64,000 bases of DNA from Agriotes lineatus (lineage: Eukaryota > Arthropoda > Insecta > Coleoptera > Elateridae), in the NCBI GenBank assembly GCA_940337035.1, contig OW679197.1:63013903-63077902 (forward strand), read 5' to 3'. The notes beneath the pieces are model-generated. The model saw only the letters and a program-made list of their open reading frames with translations. It did no database searches and was not told where the DNA came from. The translations under genes were made by a program, and so were the position numbers. Each line of letters opens with the position of its first letter. Position 1 is the first letter of the stretch. Below, in pieces: positions 52,997 to 64,000 of this stretch.

Positions 52997-53756
52997 ATTT
53001 TAGTTAATATTTACAAACACGTATTAATGAAAACCATATCTAGTTACAAAGGTAATACTCAGCTAAAATAATTGTAAGAAATGCTTTATTTTTATTTTAC
53101 AACGTTTTACATAATCTGAATCTGCTTTTTTAATATTTCGACCGTACATAAGGTTTTGTATGCACCTCAAGCGTAACCAGTGTCTTTGGCCCTTATCATG
53201 TTATAGCCCTCAGTGCTCCGCACCTCGTGCTATAATTTTCACGCCTGTTTTACGCTCTTGATACATAAATAGTTATTATTTGCTTCTCAAAATGATTTTT
53301 TAAAATTTATTAGATTTGGGCCATCTTCAAGCGTTTCAGTATTATAAGAACGATAACGATAGTATTTTGAATGTGTTTAAAGTATCCCCGCAGTGATAAC
53401 CAAATCATATAATCCAGATAAAAAAAACATATGCCAAAAATCTATGATTCTATTAGATGATAATCAATGTAAAGCGCTTATAACACAATAATGACTTACT
53501 TTAGGCAGTTTTCTATGCCAATTTCAACTTCTGTAGATAGAAGGAATTGTAAATTTTGAGGTTGTACTGGAAGCGCTGACAGCACACCAAGATAATAAAA
53601 AAAAATACTAAAGCAGTGTTGCCAACTTATTGTCTAAATACTACTGCTTAATATATCGTAACCCAAAGTTCTAAGGGTGATGGTGTTGATCAAAGAAACA
53701 AATTTGATTTCTTATTCAACCGCCCCCCCCCCTAGTTTAAAGTAACCCCAGTTTAC

Positions 53757-54764
53757 AATATGTATAATTTTTTATGCTGAACTAGAAAAAAATTAATAAA
53801 GTTCAAAGGTGTTCCAAGGCGTGTTCTATTATAATGTTTTAGAATTGCCATATTGGATCAATTCTATTTGAATTTTCAACATTTTGAAGCTGTTTTTACA
53901 TAAAAAAGTACTCTTGGTAGGAATCGCTAAGAGCAGTAGTTTTCACGAAAATAAAAACCATATAAAAAAATACAAAGTTGACTAATTAATAATTTTACCT
54001 GTTTTTTAAGCTTTAAGTGGAAACATTTCTGAATACTCAACGTGACTCACAACATAGGTGTAAATAATCTCCTGACCTCTAAGGCAAAGTAAGGTGGAGC
54101 ACCATCATGCACAAAAAATGACTCGTCTCCGATTTAAAAGAATATGTAAATGATTTTTCAAGAAATTCAGGTAATGTTGTCTATTTCGAAAAGATTAAAA
54201 GCAGATACAATTAATTAGTATCCAATTTCGCATTTTCTCAAAAACTACTGCTCACATCGATTCCAAACAAGAGCATCTGTGTTATTTAAAAATACCTTAG
54301 GTTTTTTTATTATTCAACTACAATTGACACATATTTCTACTTCAAAAACAGTTATAATACAGAATAGCTCCTACTACCTCACCTAATTGATCATAAAAGA
54401 TCACGTGCTTACGTATATAATTTTTCTATATTATTTTAATTAACTAAAAACCGTGTTTTTCTATTATCCTTCTCAGTGCTGTAGCTCCGCCATGCAGCAA
54501 TTTGGGATCCATGTTTATAAAAACTTTACATTTTTTGTTAAATAAACCCCTGCTTGTATTGCTTTGTTATGAGTTGGCGCTAGATTATTAGACATGGAAA
54601 ATTTCAATAGCAAACTTTAAGCTGCGTGTAAGATGTTTGAGATAATAGTTGTTTTTTTCTCACTTTAAGCAACTAATCGGTTTTTAAGTGAGATACAAAA
54701 CAGTATGTATATTTTAAAGAAATCCAAAGTCAAGAATATACTGATTTTTGAACAAATAAAGGCC
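53757..54764. other. Non-coding stretch
   Basis: AT-rich with no motif or element recognised. Confidence 0.5.
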
Positions 54765-56290
54765 TAGGTTAATAATGGAAACTCATATTTACTTCAACAT
54801 TTCCTATATACTTGAAAACTGCACTGAAATTATGGGCTTTCACAAATATTCTGTCGAAAATGCGTTCGAACTTGAGCAACCGAGATCTAAATTTGTCAAA
54901 TCGTTAGGTTCTAACGAAACTCCTTTCAACCATTTCGAGATTTATATGGTCAGTTTCTCGAACACATATTATTACAAAATAACTAGTAGTTGCTTAGTTG
55001 AAAGATGTTGAAAAAATATGTGGATCGCCCTGAACGGGTTTGTGATCGGTGTTCTCCAATACATAAGTAGAATATGAACATATTATTTGAATAAAATTTA
55101 AAAAATGTATATTAAAAGAGAATTAACATTTATTTAACCGCGATGATGATTAGAGTTTGCGTTGCATGAGTGCATCATTTAGTTTTGCAACATACAAAAT
55201 ATATTAATATTAAACGATATTGTAGTTTGAAATAATTTTATAGTAGTCAAATAGGGCAAATCGATCTGAATAAAAATACAAAATGAACACGAATTTCTGA
55301 AATATATTAAAATTTCACCTAGTCTGCCAATGCAAAATAGCACGTAAATTCGTTAACCTAATTGGGTTTAAGACCAACAAATATACACATTAGTTTTATT
55401 GCTTACGTTTTGGATATTTATTTCTAAAAGCACAGTAGGTGTCAAATTAGCCTTTATGATTTATTCATGTTTTATTTGTGGCTGCCAGTTGGGGTTGATT
55501 ATTTCATTGAATTTTTATTTACTCTTTAGTATTTCAACTATGTCCATTTCAAAATTAAATAAAAAGATCTTTTTCTGCAAAATTTGTCTTTAAGCTGCAG
55601 GTTTCCCACCCCTGGCTTAGACTAAGCAAAATGAAACAAACCAGGAATGTTAAAGGTTGACGCTATAATTGCAGTACTAATAAACTGTTTTTTTATTATA
55701 AAAGTTGAGATAATTAATTATTCTATTACTGTGTTGTTATAACGTGACTGTCTTATTATCTCGGCAGTGTGTATAATATTACCGGCATATTATTTCAAGC
55801 ATTCAAATGACGTGGACCGTGTTTAAATGTGTAATAGCTGCTCTAATGCCAAACAGCATCATCAACATATCTCACTAATTAGTGTAATCAGCTTCTATAT
55901 TTAAATAACTGTACACCTGCAATAATTAGCATTTAAAGTTTGTTACCTCTAAAATGTACACTTCAAAGTAAATTAGCTTCGAGTGAGTGCTAAATAAATT
56001 AAAATGGGAAAGACACTGCATATTAACGGTGCTTTATATTTATTAGTAGTGTTATTCAATAACTGCTTTTCTCGTATATAAATAGTAAATGCACAGTTTT
56101 ACTTCCATAAATGTAGACGGAACTTATTGCTTTCCAATTTGAATTTAAAAGCTGTTATTTTAATCAAATAATTCCTATTGGTAAGAATAGAGCTGTATAT
56201 GGGGTGTCATAAAACTAATAAACACCCGCCAACAAAATTTGTGGGGTTAAAATAAGTCAAAATTAAGATAAAAACATTTTGGATTTTACA
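54765..56290 (-). repeat. Old dispersed repeat, minus-strand copy
   Basis: Collinear and inverted relative to 34300-37770, but without the insertions found there, so it gives the more complete consensus of about 1.5 kb. The open frames inside (54775-55011, 55399-55593) have no counterpart frame in the other copy and are unlikely to be genes. Confidence 0.7.
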
Positions 56291-56534
56291 ATTGTTATCC
56301 ACGAACAATGATGTGAAATTGACATTTTGTTTCTCTTTAGTTTCAACTGAAGGAAAGGGCGTTTAAGGGATGGATATTCGGTTTTGGGACAGCCTGTATA
56401 TAAAGTAGCCAATCATTGATGGAAATACGCAGTTGTGCGCAATTTTTAAATAATAATACCTAATTACTGAACGATATAATAAATAGCTATTTATTTGCTA
56501 CCACAATTGCACCCTGACTTTGATTTGCAATATA

Positions 56535-57101
56535 CAGGGTGTAGAAATGCTTTGCGCACCATAGGGATTTCAATGGTAATTTTTTCATATGAAAATATTT
56601 GCTTCCCTAATTATTTTAGAGCAAACTTGTATGGAAGTTTTTTGTAGAGAAAAAAATTCTGTATCCATTTGTGCCAGCATTTGTCATTTTACATTTCGGA
56701 AAACCGAAAATTTAAAGAAATAAAATTGCCATTTTTAGACAAATCAGTGGTGCCTTGAAATTATTGAAGCATCTCAAAACATCAACAAATTAGTTTGCTG
56801 TTTATTTTTTGCATCTATCAAATGTAGCTGCAACCATGGCACTTATTGCACCTGATCTGCTTCCAGCATACCACCACTTCACAATTTGCACTGATTTTTG
56901 AAAAAATGATAAATCTAGTTTATTTCATTATTAGATTTTCTGACGTAAAATGAGAAAAATGATGACATAAATGGATGCAGAATTGTTTGCTCTACAAAAA
57001 ACCTATTTACAAGTTTGCTCTAAAATAATTAGGGAAGCAAATATTGTCATATGAAAAAATTACCATTGAAATCCCTATGCGTAAAGCATTTCTACACCCT
57101 G
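56535..57101. mobile_element. MITE with CAGGGTGT ends, 567 bp
   Basis: TA-flanked CAGGGTGTAGAAATGCTTT and its inverse form long TIRs (over 130 bp, with the phrase CAATGGTAATTTTTTCATAT in both arms). CAGGGTGT ends with TA targets are common in Tc1/mariner-type MITEs. A separate element at 61789 has the same first bases. Confidence 0.8.
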
Positions 57102-57103
57102 TA

Positions 57104-57825
57104 TGTAATCTTTTAACTAAATCAATATACTGCTTTTTGTTAAAACTTGTAAATTGTTTTTCATTTCTAAAAATTGCACGATATTGCTTTAGTATAAAAT
57201 AATAGAAATATAAAAGACGCTTTCTTCCACGATAACTTTTGTTCAACATTTTTAATGAAAAATTAAAGATTTGTCTCAATCTTTAATCTTTAAATATTGT
57301 CTATAAGATTATCCATTACATTTATGTCACTTTTGGTAATTTTTAGGTTTTTCAGTATTTTAGTTTATTGCCATCTTGTACTTCCACTTAATTTTGTTAT
57401 ATTTGAATATAATGGTAAGTTAAACAATTAAATGAAGTAAAATTAAAGTGCATATATTAACAGTCATAATAAAAGCATTACACAGTAGATATTACAGTTA
57501 AAAAAATCATTTGATGTTGGTTCATTGTTACTTTTAAATTTCTTATACCATACTGTTTGTTTAGATAGTCTGCAACGTTGTTAACATCAGAATGAATTGT
57601 TCAAAATGTTATTTGTAAAAATATGGAACAAGAAGAATATGGAAAAGTTATGGAGACGGTTTTCGGTCTGCATGACTCGTCTTAAAACTACCAACGGTGA
57701 CGTTTTGCTCTGTTGGAGTTATATACCACCTTGCACTTGCATTTTCTGTTCTGATTTCCTTTTGCTTTCATTTTATAGAGCGATGATTTTTGTTCCTTCA
57801 ATTTTTATTTTCATAAAATAGTTAT
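57104..57825. other. Non-coding stretch
   Basis: AT-rich. The open frame at 57597-57821 has no recognisable domain and ends at the foldback boundary. Confidence 0.45.
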
Positions 57826-60268
57826 AGGCCAGTCACGGTAGACACAAAAATCGCGTTAGGTCGCAAAAAATTGCACAGTCCTGATTTTTTTGGGATGTTA
57901 TTGGGATAGATACCAATAGTGTAAAACCAAGTTTGCAGCTCGAAAGATCTGTGCTAACTGCATGGTGCTCGAAAAACCTTTTTTTTCGTTTTTTTTTCAG
58001 TTTTTGGCTTATTACTTCTAAAATGTGCGTCCTACGGAAAAAGTTGCTTGTACACCTTTAAAGTAGAAACATTTTCTACAATTTGAGTGTAACAACAGCT
58101 TCGTAGGTTTAATATGTCCCGAGATAGAGCGCTTCAAAAATTGGATATTTTTCCCAAAAAGTTCGAAATTGTAGTTTTAGCCGTCTTCCGAGCAGAATAT
58201 CGATTAAAATCCTCATCCTACGAGGAAAGTCATAGGAAATGAAGTTGTAGAACAGTTACTTAGCTTTAATATAAGTATAAGCGGAACCCTATAGAACTAA
58301 TAGTTCCTTTGTTATCAGAAAAAAACGAAAAATTAAGGAAATCGGATTTTTCAAGAAATGGAACTTCTGTTATTAATATTGCACAGTTTCCTATAGAATG
58401 TTATAAAAATGACATTACATATATGAATTTGATTTATTGTTATTTACAGTGTCCGCCAAAAAGCTCGGCATAATGTGTGAAACATTTTTATTTTTTATTT
58501 AAAAAAAACTTTTTACGTCAATAATTTGTGCTAGTCTAAAAACCTATTTACCGAGTGATTCTTACTTATTTTAAAAATGGAGTTTTTTGAAATTGGCTAC
58601 ATTTTTTAGTGTGTTATTTTTAGCTAACTGAGCAATCCCAAGGCCAGAAAACCCCTAATTTTTTCAACTTACACTAAACATCAATTTTTAAAATTTTTCA
58701 ATATTTTTCAAAATTTCACATACTAAGACTTAATATTAAAGCTATAATTTTTTATGTGAACACTTTAAAGATTTACAATTGGGAAAAATAATATAAAATA
58801 TTAATTATTTCTTTATATTTTTTATTATTTACCGAAAAGTAGTATGTTTGCATAATTTTTCCGTTCTCTATGCAGGGCTCTTTTTAGGAGAAATATTTTT
58901 CAATTCTAATAAATTAATATTTACTTAAGTGGCTTCTAGAACCTCTAATCTAGCCCTGTTGACCAATTACTGTTACAAAAGTCCTGTAAATGTTTTTTTA
59001 CAGTTGTCTAAATGAGAGATTTTTCTTTGTTCAATTTACATCTTCTAAAAAATCTCTTTATTTGGACAACTGTTAAAGAACATTTATAGGATTTTTGTAA
59101 AAGTAATTCATTAACAGGGCTAGATTAGAATGTCTTGAAGGCATTTAAAGAGAGATTAATTAGAATTGAAAAATATTTCTCCTAAAAAGCGCATTGCATA
59201 AAAAACGTAAAAATTATGCAAACATACTATTATTCGGTAAATAATAGAAAATCTAAAGAACTAATTAACATTTTATATTATTTTTTATTATTATAATTTT
59301 TTAAAGTCTTCACATAAAGAAATTTGAATTTTAATATTAAGTCTTGGTATGTGAATTTTTTTGAAAATATTTAAAAAATTTAAAAGTTAATTGTTAGCTA
59401 AAGTTGAAAAGAATTAGAGGTTTTCTGGTCCTGAGATGGTTCAGTTAGCTAAAAATAACACACCCTAAAAAAAGCTCATTGAAATATTAAGCAATTTCCG
59501 AAACATAGCACTTTTCGGATTTTGACAATTTTGAAAAACTCCATTTTCTAAATAAGTAGGTATATATGATAGGGGCTGAATAGGTATTTAGACAAGCACA
59601 AATTATTGACGTAAAAAGTTTTTTTGAAAAATCAACTCATATTAAGCCAACTTTTTGGAGGACACTGTATATAACAATAAATTAAATTTATAAATGTAAT
59701 GTTATTTTTATAACATTCTATAGGTAACTGTGCAATATTAATAACAGAAGTTCAATTTCCTGAAAAATCCGATTTCCTTAATTTTTCATTTTTCCTGATT
59801 ACAAGGGAATTATTGAACCTCTAGGGTTCCGCTTATACTTAAATTAAATCTAAGTAACTGTTCTACAACTTAATTTTCCGTGACTTTCCTCGTAGGATGA
59901 GTGTTTTAACCGATATTCTGCTCGGAAGACGGCTAAAACTACAATTTCGAACTGTTTTCGAAAAATAGCCAATTTTTGAAGAGCTCTATCTCGGGACCTG
60001 TTAAATCTACGAAGCTGTTGTCACACTCATATTGTAGAAAATTTTATCTACTTTAAAAGTGTACTGAACGTAGGAAGCACCTTTTAGAAGTAATCAGCCA
60101 AAGACTGAAAAAAGTTCAAAAAAAAGGTTTTTCAAGCACCACGCAGTTAGCACAGATCTTTCGAGCTGCAAACTTGGTTTTACACTATTGGTATCTATCG
60201 TAACAACATCCCAAAAAATCAGAACTGTGCAATTTTTTGCGACCTACGACGTTTTAAATGATTGGCCT
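57826..60268. mobile_element. 2.4-kb foldback element (arms of about 1.2 kb)
   Basis: The left end AGGCCAGTCA is mirrored by TGATTGGCCT at the right. Almost the whole sequence then repeats in inverse: for example GGTTTTACACTATTGGTATC near 60180 against its complement near 57915, CCTCGTAGGATGAG near 59890 against its complement near 58210, and AGGGCTAGATTAG near 59120 against its complement near 58955. The centre is near 59036. The arms differ by scattered substitutions and indels. There is no open frame of note. Confidence 0.88.
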
Positions 60269-60979
60269 ATTACCTGCTGTTATTTATTTGAGAATATAAT
60301 TTCTGCGTTAATATGACACATCGTGCTGTATTTTATTTTTGGAACTGACATTCGTGACGTTTAGAAAAAATAACGATAATAGGTGTACCGCTTGGAAATA
60401 TTTCTACAGCATCTTTGAAAATAAATAGTTTAGTGTGTGTTAGTCCAGTGTAGTCGAATAAACTGATTTATAGCTAGAAGTGTGTAGAATTTGGTTGTTG
60501 GTATTTTTAGAAATACGATTTTTCTTCTTCTTAACCATCTTCTGTTCATTTGTTGACATAGGCCTTCTTAACTGTTTAACTTGTTGCAAAAAATAACAAA
60601 CACTATTTCAAATTAATCAAGAGAAACAACCAAAATAATGATCCGCGATTGCCGATAGATTGAGATGATTGACCTGGGACTGAACTGGACTTAGAGCGAG
60701 CCTAATTTTGTAAACCAGCTTATACAATGCTGCCCATTGTTTGGTCAATAAGGAATTTGGCAATCTAAGACTCCATGGAATCGACATTCTTCGTGGGATA
60801 ACCGCGAGTTGAGGCCCTAAATCTTAGATGTTAGAATTATTTGAGTTATTACAATTTTCGTTAAGTTGCTGGAAGGCTGTTGCTATAGTTTCGTACCACC
60901 TCTATTTCGTGCTAATTTTTGATTTTCTTGTGCCAAATAAATGTACGTTTCTACTATTCCTCGTTCGTCACAATTTTGT
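60269..60979. other. Non-coding stretch
   Basis: Nothing recognised. The hydrophobic 80-codon frame at 60828-61070 overlaps the next LINE remnant on the other strand and is a shadow. Confidence 0.45.
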
Positions 60980-61788
60980 TTGGGTTACCTTTAGTTTCAA
61001 TATTATTTTTTGTGAGACCTTATTATGTTCAGTAAGCATGTTTCGCAGATCGTTTGGATTATGCTATTAGCACGAGATCATCAGGAAAACGAAGTTAGTT
61101 TGAACACGTTCTCCAAGGTCATGGTAAACAGTACAGGATATATGGGGTTCCCCTGTTGCAAACTGCGCCCAACATTAAACTCTTCTGTTTTGGCATGCAG
61201 CTGCATAATTAGGGTAGCATTTTTGTAAATCTATGGTCAATCCGCGCATTTGTTAATGCATTTAAAACAGCCCAAATCTCAATACTATTCTAGCAGTCGA
61301 TGAAAGCTAGCCACATTGGTAATTAATACTGTGTCACTTTACCAATTAATATTCGAATTATCTGCAGATGGTCTATATAACTCAGATTTTTTCTAAAGCT
61401 TCCCTGTTCCTTTGGCTCATAGAAATCGAACCTGGTCATTAAGCGACTGGTTAATATCTTTGTAAACAGCATATAGACTTGAGATAATATACTGATTGGA
61501 CCATATTTATCTAAATTAGATGGATGTATCCTCTTTTGTATATAACAAGATGACAGTTACATTAATTCCAGTGATCTGGTATCTTACTTGCTTCGACATA
61601 TACATTGAAAAGTCTTTGCAGTTCGTGTAATAATAACGCTTTTCCTTTTTTACTAGTTCTATAAGTATTTCGCGTTTTTCTGGTGATTTTACTATTGTCT
61701 ATAATGCTGCTTCTATTTCTTTGAGAATTATTTTAGATATGCCATTCGAGTTTACATTTACTATTTTTATATTTTCTACATCTATATA
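60980..61788 (-). pseudogene. RTE-like LINE remnant, reverse-transcriptase part
   Basis: Minus strand, protein order: a stretch with VNSNGISKIILKEIEAALQT (about 61750), LLLHELQRLFNVYVEASKIP and DHWN (about 61620-61570), YKRGYIHL (about 61530), then FTKIATLIMQLHAKTEEFNV-like text and LQQGNPIYPVLFTMTLENVF (about 61190-61110). All are RTE-type landmarks. Stops are frequent. The upstream part continues at 62371 after a TIR element. Confidence 0.72.
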
Positions 61789-62370
61789 CAGGGTGTATAC
61801 GAATTCGACCGACAAACTTCGAGGGTGTATTTACTGCCTAAAGATGTACCTAAATTGTTTGTATTCTTATAACCAATCTCCTTTCATTTCAAAGTTGGAA
61901 CCTCTTTTGTGACTTTTCTTTTAATCTATCATTGAAATTGCCGATTGAAATTTTACTCAAATATCGAACTATACTAATTAATTAATGACATTAGGTACAT
62001 ATGAAACATGACATTTATAATTATTCAGACTACCAGTGGAAATAAAATATTCAAGTTTGGAGATTTGAATGCGTGTAATGTGTAGAAACACTAATTTTTA
62101 ATGGTTTTTGGAAATCCAGAATTCTTTAAAGAAGATAGCTAGGCCATAGCTGATAATAAAATTTTATTCTTAATATTCAAGCTAATGGATTTGTTCTAAT
62201 TTTTATTTTATTTAATAAATCTTGAAAAATTCATAGTGTTTTTTCGAAGTGTTTTGACCTGTGCAGAGTTTATCTTGCAGATAAGGATCAAGGTTGTCTA
62301 ATCTTTTAGGCTGTATTTAGTGAGAGAAATATGCACCCAAAGTTTGTCGGTCGAATTCGTATACACCCTG
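61789..62370. mobile_element. TIR element, 582 bp, inserted into the RTE-like LINE
   Basis: TA-flanked CAGGGTGTATACGAATTCGA and its exact inverse; the TIR runs about 31 bp, to GACCGACAAACTT. On both sides the host sequence reads into the LINE linker. No coding motif inside. Confidence 0.82.
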
Positions 62371-62700
62371 TATATTCGGGTCTGAATGTTTTGATTTATA
62401 GAGGTCATAATATCAAATCCTTTTCAAAATATTAGTTTTTTACGTAATTATGGTACCATATTCATCTTTTAATTGGCATAGCTCTTTTTTCCCGGAATTA
62501 AACTCTGCGTAGTACATTTATACATCTGTTTACTGTCAGTGCAGCTTCCGCCCGCATTGTCTTTTTGACATCGTTGATGATTTTTCAAACAGTTTTATAT
62601 ATTTCTGTAAACTGTATTGAATTTCGTTTGCATTTACTCATCTCTTTCCCAACTTTTTTTTTGCTTTATCACTTATTCTTTCTTTCCTATTTTTCTTTGC
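62371..62700 (-). pseudogene. RTE-like LINE remnant, linker part
   Basis: The minus-strand reading shows KKELCQLKDEYGTIIT and DLYKSKHSDP, the linker between endonuclease and reverse transcriptase in RTE-type elements. It is the upstream half of the copy at 60980-61788. Confidence 0.65.
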
Positions 62701-63349
62701 GTATATAATAGTTCTAGTATTTTTTTATTTATATTGTATTTTTTCTGCTAATATGTTTGTGTAACGTTGATTTATAGATTGCTTCAGATTGATCTCATTT
62801 TTTTTAAAATCATATTTAGCCTTTCAATATTCTTGTTTGTCACTTATTACTAGAAAATGGATTTTATACAAATGCATATTCTATAATTTATGCATACCTT
62901 ACGATACGATTAAAGATGTGCACGATTGAAAACTTTTACAGTTAATTGACACTTGTTAATTATATAATGCATATTTTGCATATATAAGCATATTTTAGCA
63001 GTTGCGTGCTTATTATGCCATAAATCTATACATTTTTTCCAAAAATTGCCTAATGTGAAAGTAGTATTTGGTGACAATCTTTGAAAACAAGTAAATATTT
63101 TTTTCTTAGAAACGACCAAAATGTGTGTAATAAATTACATACAAGTGGCAAGTTTTTCAACACGATTTCCCTAGCGCAATTTTAAATACGCGGATAACTC
63201 TTTACGAACTTTTGGCATTAATTAACAATTTTGAGAATTCGTGCATAAGTGACAAAGATATTTATAGTAAGAACTTTAAAAACATTCAGTAATGAAAAGA
63301 AACCCGGGTTATACTATCTTTAATAATATAAGCCACGTCTTGAACGGCT
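62701..63349. other. Non-coding stretch
   Basis: AT-rich; the minus-strand frame at 62910-63119 has no motif. Confidence 0.45.
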
Positions 63350-63540
63350 AATTTGTTGAGGACATTGATGTAGCTCCTAATGTTATTGCAAAATTTGTAA
63401 ATGCTTCTTGTACATTTGTAGACGTTGAACGATCAATTTCAATATTTAAGTACTGAATTTTTTTCGACATAAGTTTTTTCTTAAAAATTACTCGGAAGAT
63501 GTCTTTATGACGATAACTAATTTAGGATTTTTGTGTGTAT
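63350..63540 (+). pseudogene. hAT transposase C-terminal fragment
   Basis: A plus-strand reading gives DIDVAPNVIAKFVNASCTFV followed by DVERSISIFKY, matching the hAT dimerisation-domain pattern (A-x-T...DVERSFS-x-x-K). Stops follow within 30 codons. No terminal repeat was found. Confidence 0.6.
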
Positions 63541-64000
63541 TGCCTATGTTTTTTTGTTCTTGAAGTAATTATTTAATTCTAATGTATTCTCCCTTTTTTA
63601 AATTTGATAGGTTTATGATTAATCGACCATTAATTAAAACGTCTTTAAGTTCCGAATAAAGTAAATGATATGGCATATACACATGTATTTTTTAAATTTT
63701 TTGTATATTTTTGCAAAATAGGGTGCATATGTATGCGCATATTTTGTTAATAATGGGCTGTACTTTTTTACTTATTATTATTTTTGCTATGCTAAATTGT
63801 TTAGGTGCGCTAATATCATGAACTATTGGTTTATTCGTCGACAGAATATAGTTTATTTTCATTTCTGAACGTTCAGTTAGAACTAATTCAATTCTATCGT
63901 ATTTTACCTTTTTTTGTATGTTAGTCCTACAAAAAAATGCTGCAAAATAAAACAGATTGTTGCATTATTACTTTAAGTTGATACTTCGTATGTGCATTAA
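63541..64000. other. Non-coding stretch to window end
   Basis: AT-rich; nothing recognised. Confidence 0.5.

Larger units (their letters stand above)
50427..53756 (-). mobile_element. Second pogo/Jerky-like transposon, decayed
   Basis: The left end has GCAAACTGAGGCTACTTTG (50427). The right end, read inverted from 53756, has GTAAACTGGGGTTACTTTA, giving about 18 of 22 terminal bases shared. A subterminal copy of GTGAGGCTACTTTG lies at 50620. The interior holds a minus-strand DDE transposase remnant (51300-52480), a nested TIR element (50878-51204) and a palindrome-rich segment (52590-52996). Confidence 0.5.

Overview
The window looks like repeat-dominated nuclear DNA of an insect. A beetle is plausible, but nothing in the sequence fixes the order. 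The evidence is an AT-rich background with no operons or ribosome-binding-site patterns, plus several eukaryote-only transposon classes: BEL/Pao, LOA-like and RTE-like LINEs, hAT, pogo/Jerky-like, Tc1-like, piggyBac-like and Crypton-like. I find no convincing host protein-coding gene, tRNA or rRNA in the 64 kb. The only long open frames belong to mobile elements.

Layout. 1-5 kb: a piggyBac-like non-autonomous element (1641-2861) with a nested MITE, then a satellite of about 288 bp built from a MITE plus its own flank (3262-4240). 4.5-10.5 kb: a decayed pogo/Jerky-like transposon with nested elements, including a hAT derivative with a perfect 8-bp target duplication (9456-10368). 10.7-17.2 kb: hAT remains, then a young BEL/Pao retrotransposon (11920-17214; I see one LTR mismatch) that has lost reverse transcriptase, RNase H and part of integrase and carries in-frame 60-bp repeats. 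17.5-23.4 kb: an LTR-like sequence on the minus strand split by a 5'-truncated LOA-like LINE with a long open frame, flanked by 548-bp direct repeats. 23.7-28.4 kb: stacked TIR elements, a MITE, a second LTR-like sequence and a hAT fragment.

28.6-34 kb: an RTE-like LINE interrupted by about 1.7 kb of unclassified sequence. 34.3-37.8 kb: an old repeat containing a hAT MITE; its diverged inverted copy lies at 54.8-56.3 kb. 38-45.6 kb: RTE-like and Tc1-like fragments and a third LTR-like sequence. 46.1-47.7 kb: an intact 413-residue Crypton-like tyrosine recombinase between two hairpins. 50.4-53.8 kb: a second decayed pogo/Jerky-like element. 56.5-62.7 kb: a 567-bp MITE, a 2.4-kb foldback element and an RTE-like LINE split by a 582-bp TIR element. 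63.3 kb: a hAT C-terminal fragment.

The genes form no host pathway; each open frame served its own mobility. The strongest unusual signals are the deleted but recently mobilised BEL derivative with its duplicated pol junctions, the LINE with 548-bp flanking duplications, the intact Crypton-like recombinase, and the large foldback. Coordinates of decayed elements are approximate because they come from reading by eye.
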